Below are positions 60,017 to 64,000 of a stretch of DNA of 64,000 bases, piece after piece (the first letter of the stretch is position 1; every line of letters begins with the position of its first letter). This stretch comes from JACMLC01 sp963720235 (GTDB lineage Bacteria > Acidobacteriota > Blastocatellia > Pyrinomonadales > Pyrinomonadaceae): assembly GCA_963720235.1 (NCBI GenBank), contig OY970389.1, forward strand, positions 62,001 to 126,000, in the 5' to 3' direction. A program made the translations under genes and the position numbers. The notes beneath the pieces were generated by a model that had not been told where the DNA came from, did not search any database, and was given only the letters and a program-made list of their open reading frames with translations.

Positions 60017-60885
60017 GAGCGCTCGGACAGCTACTTTTGAGTTTTATCTTGCTGGCAGTCTTGATGAACTGCGGCGCGAGTAGCCGCGAAGCGACGAAGG
60101 CTTCGGGCAACTCGCGTCAGGAAGCTCGACAGCCATCGGAGACGAACGCCAAAATCGTTCGCCAAAATCCGGGCAAGCTTGTGCATGTGCTGGTCGCCTT
60201 GTGCGACAACGAAAATCAGGGCATCGTGCCTGTCTCAGCCGCGCTCGGAAACGGCGAAGACCCTGAAAGGAATCTTTACTGGGGCGCGGCCTTCGGCATC
60301 AAAACTTTTTTTACGAAGAGCAAAGAGTGGCAGCTTGTTTCAAAAACGATTGACCCGAAGTATGCAGTCATGGAACGGCTCGTCTTCAAACATCGGAGCA
60401 AGAATGTCTATCTCGTGGCGGATGCCTATAAAGGCATAGAGATTCAAAGAGCCATCGCGGATTTTCTCGCTTCCGCTTCCGGCCATCTCAATGAAGCAAT
60501 CGAAGTCAGCATGGATGCCAAGAATCTCAAGCTGCAAATCGGAGGCGGCGCAGACCTCCTTGCTTTCGTCGGGCATAACGGGCTGATGGATTTCAGTCTG
60601 CCTGAGTATCCCAAAAAGCAAGACGATGCGCGGCGCGAAGCAATCATTCTCTCCTGCGCCAGCAAGAGCTATTTCACCGCGCCGCTCAAACTGACGGGCG
60701 CGCAGCCGCTTTTGTGGACCACAAATCTGATGGCCCCGGAAGCTTATATCTTAAAGAGCGCGCTTGACGGCTGGATGCTCGGCGAAGACAACGAGCGGAT
60801 TCGACAGCGCGCCGCCGAAGCGTATAATTCCTATCAGAAGTGCGGACTGAAAGCCGCGCGCGCGTTGTTCGCAAGTGGATGGTAG
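60013..60885 (+). CDS. Lipoprotein-like protein with a possible caspase-like dyad
   Basis: A 290-residue protein. Residues 1-20 are a signal-like stretch ending LMNC; Cys20 could be lipidated, though Asn at -1 is unusual. The mature part has FVGHNGLMDF (His188) followed 27 residues later by IILSCASKSYF (Cys215), each preceded by a hydrophobic strand. That resembles the His-Gly and Cys pair of clan CD (caspase/gingipain-like) peptidases, but the spacing is short and the rest does not match a known family. Function is therefore open. It is coupled to the small gene upstream. Confidence 0.6.
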   Translation: MRALGQLLLSFILLAVLMNCGASSREATKASGNSRQEARQPSETNAKIVRQNPGKLVHVLVALCDNENQGIVPVSAALGNGEDPERNLYWGAAFGIKTFFTKSKEWQLVSKTIDPKYAVMERLVFKHRSKNVYLVADAYKGIEIQRAIADFLASASGHLNEAIEVSMDAKNLKLQIGGGADLLAFVGHNGLMDFSLPEYPKKQDDARREAIILSCASKSYFTAPLKLTGAQPLLWTTNLMAPEAYILKSALDGWMLGEDNERIRQRAAEAYNSYQKCGLKAARALFASGW

Positions 60886-60922
60886 CAAACGCAATCCACG
60901 CTGCCGGATAATTGGAAAAGAA

Positions 60923-61990
60923 ATGACTAAGCCATTTAAGATTCGTGACATAGAGATAAATCCGCCGCTCATCCTTTCGCCGATGGCGGGCGTGACGGAC
61001 ATCTCTTTTCGTCGTCTGCTCAAGCAGCGCGGCGGCATCGGTCTGACTGTCTCCGAATTTATCTCCGTCGAGGGACTCACGCGCAACAATCCGAAGTCAA
61101 AGCGGCAGATGCGTTTCTTTCAGGAAGAGCGTCCCTTTGCCGTGCAGATTTTCGGCGGGCAGCCGGAACGTATGGCGATGGCTGCCGAGATGGCACAGGA
61201 AGTCGGCGCGGACATGCTTGATATTAACTGCGGCTGTCCCGCGCCTAAAGTGGTCAAGCACGGCGGCGGCTCAGGTCTCCTGCGCGACCACTCGCGGCTG
61301 GAAACGATTTTGAAGGAAGTCAAAAAGGCCATCACGATTCCGTTGACCATCAAAATTCGCGCGGGCTTTTATGACCATACAATCAATGCTGTCGAGACTG
61401 CGCGGCTCGCTGAAGACTGCGGCGCGGAGCACATAGCCCTGCACGGTCGCACCAAAGAGCAAGGTTATAAAGGATTAGCCAACTGGGATTTGGTGCGGCA
61501 GATTAAAGAGGTTGTGAAAGTTCCGGTCTCAGGGAGCGGCGATGTGACGACGATTGAAGGAGCGTTTGCGCGCTGGCGCGAGACCGGTTGCGATGGAGTT
61601 TTAATCGGTCGCGGCGCGATGGCGAATCCATGGATTTTCCGGCAGATAGAAGATACTATCGCGGGCCGCGAAATTTTTCAGCCGACGCTCGAAGACAAGC
61701 AGAACGTGCTCCTTGAATATTTCGAGATGCTGCGCGAAGACATGCCTGAGATGGCTGCTATCGGGCGCATGAAACAACTCGCCGGACAATTCACGCGCGG
61801 CCTACAGGGCGGCGCGCTCTTTCGCACGACAATCTATCACTCACATTCCGTCTCGGAAATTCTTGGACGCATCGCGGAATATTTCGATGCCATCTCTGCT
61901 GGCCGACCTTACTACGGCGAAGCAGGAGTTCCGGTTGAAGAAGAAGAGCCCGTGCTCGACTCATGCGAAGCCGCGACAGCAGCTTCTTAA
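60923..61990 (+). CDS. dusB: tRNA-dihydrouridine synthase (DusB-like)
   Basis: A 355-residue flavoprotein that reduces uridine in tRNA D-loops using NADPH and FMN. Conserved blocks include LILSPMAGVTDISFRRL, the catalytic cysteine segment DINCGCPAPKVVKHGGGSGLL, LTIKIRAGF, IALHGRTKEQGYKG and VSGSGDVTTIEGA, then the FMN-phosphate loop VLIGRGAMANPWIF. ATG 60923 follows GGAAAAGAA and begins right at the domain; the longer frame from 60875 overlaps the upstream gene and is rejected. It is probably independent of the genes around it. Confidence 0.93.
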   Translation: MTKPFKIRDIEINPPLILSPMAGVTDISFRRLLKQRGGIGLTVSEFISVEGLTRNNPKSKRQMRFFQEERPFAVQIFGGQPERMAMAAEMAQEVGADMLDINCGCPAPKVVKHGGGSGLLRDHSRLETILKEVKKAITIPLTIKIRAGFYDHTINAVETARLAEDCGAEHIALHGRTKEQGYKGLANWDLVRQIKEVVKVPVSGSGDVTTIEGAFARWRETGCDGVLIGRGAMANPWIFRQIEDTIAGREIFQPTLEDKQNVLLEYFEMLREDMPEMAAIGRMKQLAGQFTRGLQGGALFRTTIYHSHSVSEILGRIAEYFDAISAGRPYYGEAGVPVEEEEPVLDSCEAATAAS

Positions 61991-62025
61991 AAATCAAATC
62001 GGTTTTCCTCAAGAGGAAAAATATT

Positions 62026-63147
62026 ATGGCTTCAGATTCCGACGGCATGGCGGGAACGGGCAAGTCGAAAGGGACAGACAACGCATCGAAAGAGCGTCTG
62101 CTTGACCTGCGTGTCACCTCCTCGTTCCTACTCGTCTTTCTGGTCATCGGGCTGATAGTTCTTCTTTTCCAAAGCACAGAGGCCAGATGGTCTGCCCTGC
62201 TCTGGGCTTTAGCCTGGTTGGCGATTGGCGACATCATAGGATTTCTGTTTGGCATCCCTCGCGTGCTCCAACAGCCGGACGCAAAGCCGCCCGCCACTCC
62301 GCCAGCAGCAGCCGGAGGAGCTGCCGCGCCGCCTGCTTCGCCAACACCGAATCAAGATGTTTCTTACAGGCAAGAAGTCAACACAAACCTTGAGCAGATT
62401 TCCGACTGGCTAACAAAGATTATCGTCGGCATCGGTCTGATAGAGTTGCGGCGTCTGCCAGAGCTTTTGTCCAGAGTCTCAAAATTTATGGCCGCAGGTT
62501 TGGGCGCGACACAGCAGGCTCAAGTCCTCGCCGCCGGAATCATCATCTATTTTTCCATCCTCGGATTTTTGAGCGGCTACCTGCTGACGCGCATCTATCT
62601 TTCCGGCGCATTCAGGCGCGCGGATACAGGCAATGTCCTTGTCTCTGGAATCCCGACGCCGATTTCCAGTCTCTTTGAGCAACTCTACAAATCCGTCACA
62701 GAGATACGAGAGTTGATTACAAAGAGTAGTACACCGTCCACCTCACCCGCCGCCAGACAAGAGACTCCCACAGCCACAGCGGGGCAGAAAATACGTTCGG
62801 TTTTATGGGTTGACGACGAGCCGGAAGGCAACAGCCTGATGATTAGCGAGATGAGAAAACAGCAGATTGCTGTGACCACTGTTAAATCAACACAGGAAGC
62901 TCTGGCAGCATTTCAGCCCGGAAGGTTCGATGTCATCATCACAGATATGGGGCGACCGCTGGACGGAGGAAAGGCAGGCATCGAGCTTGTAAACTTAATC
63001 CGAAAGATGGACACACAGGTTCCGATTTTTATTTATTGTAGCAAGTACGCGGCTGAAGAATTCAGAGATGAAGCATTGAAGGCCGGGGCAACAGAGATTA
63101 GCTCGTCTCAAACAGATTTACGAAATTTTCTGCAACTCAGCAGTTGA
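62026..63147 (+). CDS. Membrane protein with a degenerate receiver-like domain
   Basis: A 373-residue protein. Two membrane helices lie at about residues 31-50 and 55-75, ending in GFLFGIPRVLQ; a Pro/Ala linker follows; two more helices are at about 130-142 and 165-190. The C-terminal domain (about 256-373) looks like a response-regulator receiver: the acidic pair WVDDEP (263-264), phosphoacceptor-like Asp307 in IITDMGRP, and a hydroxyl-bearing YCSKYA. The usual KP motif is replaced by SSSQTD. Signalling role is inferred; no histidine kinase is nearby. ATG 62026 follows AAGAGGAA. Confidence 0.7.
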   Translation: MASDSDGMAGTGKSKGTDNASKERLLDLRVTSSFLLVFLVIGLIVLLFQSTEARWSALLWALAWLAIGDIIGFLFGIPRVLQQPDAKPPATPPAAAGGAAAPPASPTPNQDVSYRQEVNTNLEQISDWLTKIIVGIGLIELRRLPELLSRVSKFMAAGLGATQQAQVLAAGIIIYFSILGFLSGYLLTRIYLSGAFRRADTGNVLVSGIPTPISSLFEQLYKSVTEIRELITKSSTPSTSPAARQETPTATAGQKIRSVLWVDDEPEGNSLMISEMRKQQIAVTTVKSTQEALAAFQPGRFDVIITDMGRPLDGGKAGIELVNLIRKMDTQVPIFIYCSKYAAEEFRDEALKAGATEISSSQTDLRNFLQLSS

Positions 63148-63172
63148 ATAAATTGAGCAATGCGAAGATAAG

Positions 63173-63266
63173 TTTCCCGCAAAGGCGCAAAGAAAGGCGC
63201 GAAGAAAGCTTTCCAGATAAATTGAGTTTCAACTCTTTGCGTCTTCTCTTCTTTGCGCCTTTGCGT
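63173..63266. repeat. CGCAAAGGCGCAAAG family inverted repeat
   Basis: GCAAAGGCGCAAAGAA (63179-63194) pairs with TTCTTTGCGCCTTTGC (63249-63264). It fills the gap between convergent genes ending at 63147 and 63287, as at 18016 and 47275. It probably ends transcription on both strands. Confidence 0.72.
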
Positions 63267-63286
63267 GAGATTCTTTCGTCACTGCT

Positions 63287-64000
63287 TCAACGATTTGAGA
63301 TTCCCAAAGGTTGAAGCGGGCGCGGTGATGTGCCTTCAAAAAACCAGCTTGCGCCGACCTTCAAGCGGTGATGCCATGTCGGCAGCCGCGAAGTGTAGAG
63401 CGTAAAGCGTGCCTGTCGTGCAAGCGCGCCGCCGAATGCTTTGCCGCCCGCGAGCACCGCCGCGCGCTCCGTGCCGAGAGAGACTGCTTCGCCAAGCTCC
63501 TGAAAATGTTTGGTCTTCAACTCTCTTCCTTTAATCAGAGCCTTGATGTTGTTGCCAACGAGTCCTGCCTCTTGCAAAGCAAGCTGAGCAGTGCCTGCTA
63601 AGGTCGGGCTGGCGTCCTTGTAGAAAGCTATGTCGCCGAGCGCAAAGACATTTTCTCTCTGCTCTGCCTGAAGCGTCTGCCTGACCAGAATCAGCCCGCG
63701 CTCAGTCTTCGCTAAATCAAGCTTCTCAATAATCGGATTGACGCGCACGCCGCCTGTCCAGACGGTCGCAGCCGCCTCCACCTCCGCCGTTTCGCCTTCA
63801 TGCTCGAAGGTCAAGCCATCCGCGCGCACGCTCTTAACGCGCGTGTGCGTGTGCAATTCGACGCGCGCCTCTTTCAAAGCGTCTTCGACAAATTCGCGTA
63901 TCTCATCGCCCATGCCCGGCACAACCCTGTCGCCCATCTCTAAAATCATGACGCGCGGCTCGCCCGGCAGCGCGCGCCTCTCGAAGGCGTCGCGCAAAAG
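63287..64000 (-). CDS. Type II NADH dehydrogenase (FAD-dependent), C-terminal part
   Basis: The last 238 codons of a gene whose start lies beyond base 64000; the frame stays open to the window end. The visible part has a FAD/NAD-binding segment (EMGDRVVPGMGDEI), VWTGGVRVNP near residue 90, the FAD-binding GDIAFYKDA block near residue 122, and AQLALQEAGLVGNNIKALI, all typical of NDH-2 enzymes. They pass electrons from NADH to quinone at the membrane without pumping protons. The N-terminal GxGxxG motif is outside the window, so a related oxidoreductase cannot be excluded. Confidence 0.82.
   Translation of the reverse strand, partial: LLRDAFERRALPGEPRVMILEMGDRVVPGMGDEIREFVEDALKEARVELHTHTRVKSVRADGLTFEHEGETAEVEAAATVWTGGVRVNPIIEKLDLAKTERGLILVRQTLQAEQRENVFALGDIAFYKDASPTLAGTAQLALQEAGLVGNNIKALIKGRELKTKHFQELGEAVSLGTERAAVLAGGKAFGGALARQARFTLYTSRLPTWHHRLKVGASWFFEGTSPRPLQPLGISNR

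Overview
The window looks like chromosome from a bacterium with moderately high GC content, most likely an acidobacterium of the Blastocatellia type. That placement is inference. It rests on the mix of an exosortase/EpsI exopolysaccharide locus, delta-60 and FG-GAP repeat proteins, YCF48-like proteins, and many palindromic intergenic repeats built on CGCAAAGGCGCAAAG. No rRNA, tRNA, CRISPR array, transposase or phage gene was seen.

Layout. (1) Bases 1-18006, plus strand: a dense, partly overlapping polysaccharide run. It holds the tail of a Wzt-type ABC ATPase, several glycosyltransferases, asparagine-synthetase-like amidotransferases, methyltransferases, a heparinase II/III-like protein, a YdcF-like protein and a membrane-anchored beta-helix protein. 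(2) 18095-24944, minus strand: a GT39-like membrane glycosyltransferase, a GT4 enzyme, another AsnB and a two-domain oxidoreductase. (3) 25053-28694: a 760-base non-coding leader with a good sigma-70 promoter and two cyclic-di-GMP-I (GEMM-I) riboswitches, followed by a secreted beta-helix protein. (4) 28828-42537, plus strand: the exosortase/EPS assembly block. Its order is exosortase, EpsI, PrsT-like TPR lipoprotein, Wzz-like chain-length protein, ExeA-like ATPase, CpsD-like tyrosine kinase, polyprenyl-phosphate sugar transferase, Wza-like export protein, XRE regulator, YCF48-like protein and TPR protein. (5) 42911-47254: an AraC-family regulator divergent from a 1059-residue delta-60/FG-GAP protein. 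(6) 47344-64000: mostly housekeeping. It holds lysS, mfd, a SurA/PpiC-like isomerase, an S4 RNA-binding protein, an MreB-like actin, membrane and TPR proteins, a DUF1570-like metallopeptidase, a possible caspase-like lipoprotein, a tRNA-dihydrouridine synthase, a membrane protein with a receiver-like domain, and the C-terminal part of a type II NADH dehydrogenase.

How the genes fit together. Regions 1-4 together look like one cell-surface polysaccharide system. Glycosyltransferases, amidotransferases and methyltransferases build and decorate the glycan. The sugar transferase starts it on a lipid carrier. Wzz, the kinase, the ATPase and Wza control length and export. The beta-helix and heparinase-like proteins may trim or bind it. 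Exosortase and EpsI tie it to protein sorting. The two riboswitches suggest that cyclic-di-GMP, the usual biofilm signal, controls at least the secreted beta-helix protein at the boundary between the two halves.

The most notable items are the paired riboswitches, a lysS gene with a low-GC internal segment and extra length, palindromic repeats read into the N-termini of secreted proteins, a 188-base cloverleaf-like palindrome, a receiver-like membrane protein lacking the usual lysine, and a sigma-54-like promoter in front of a lone mreB-like gene.
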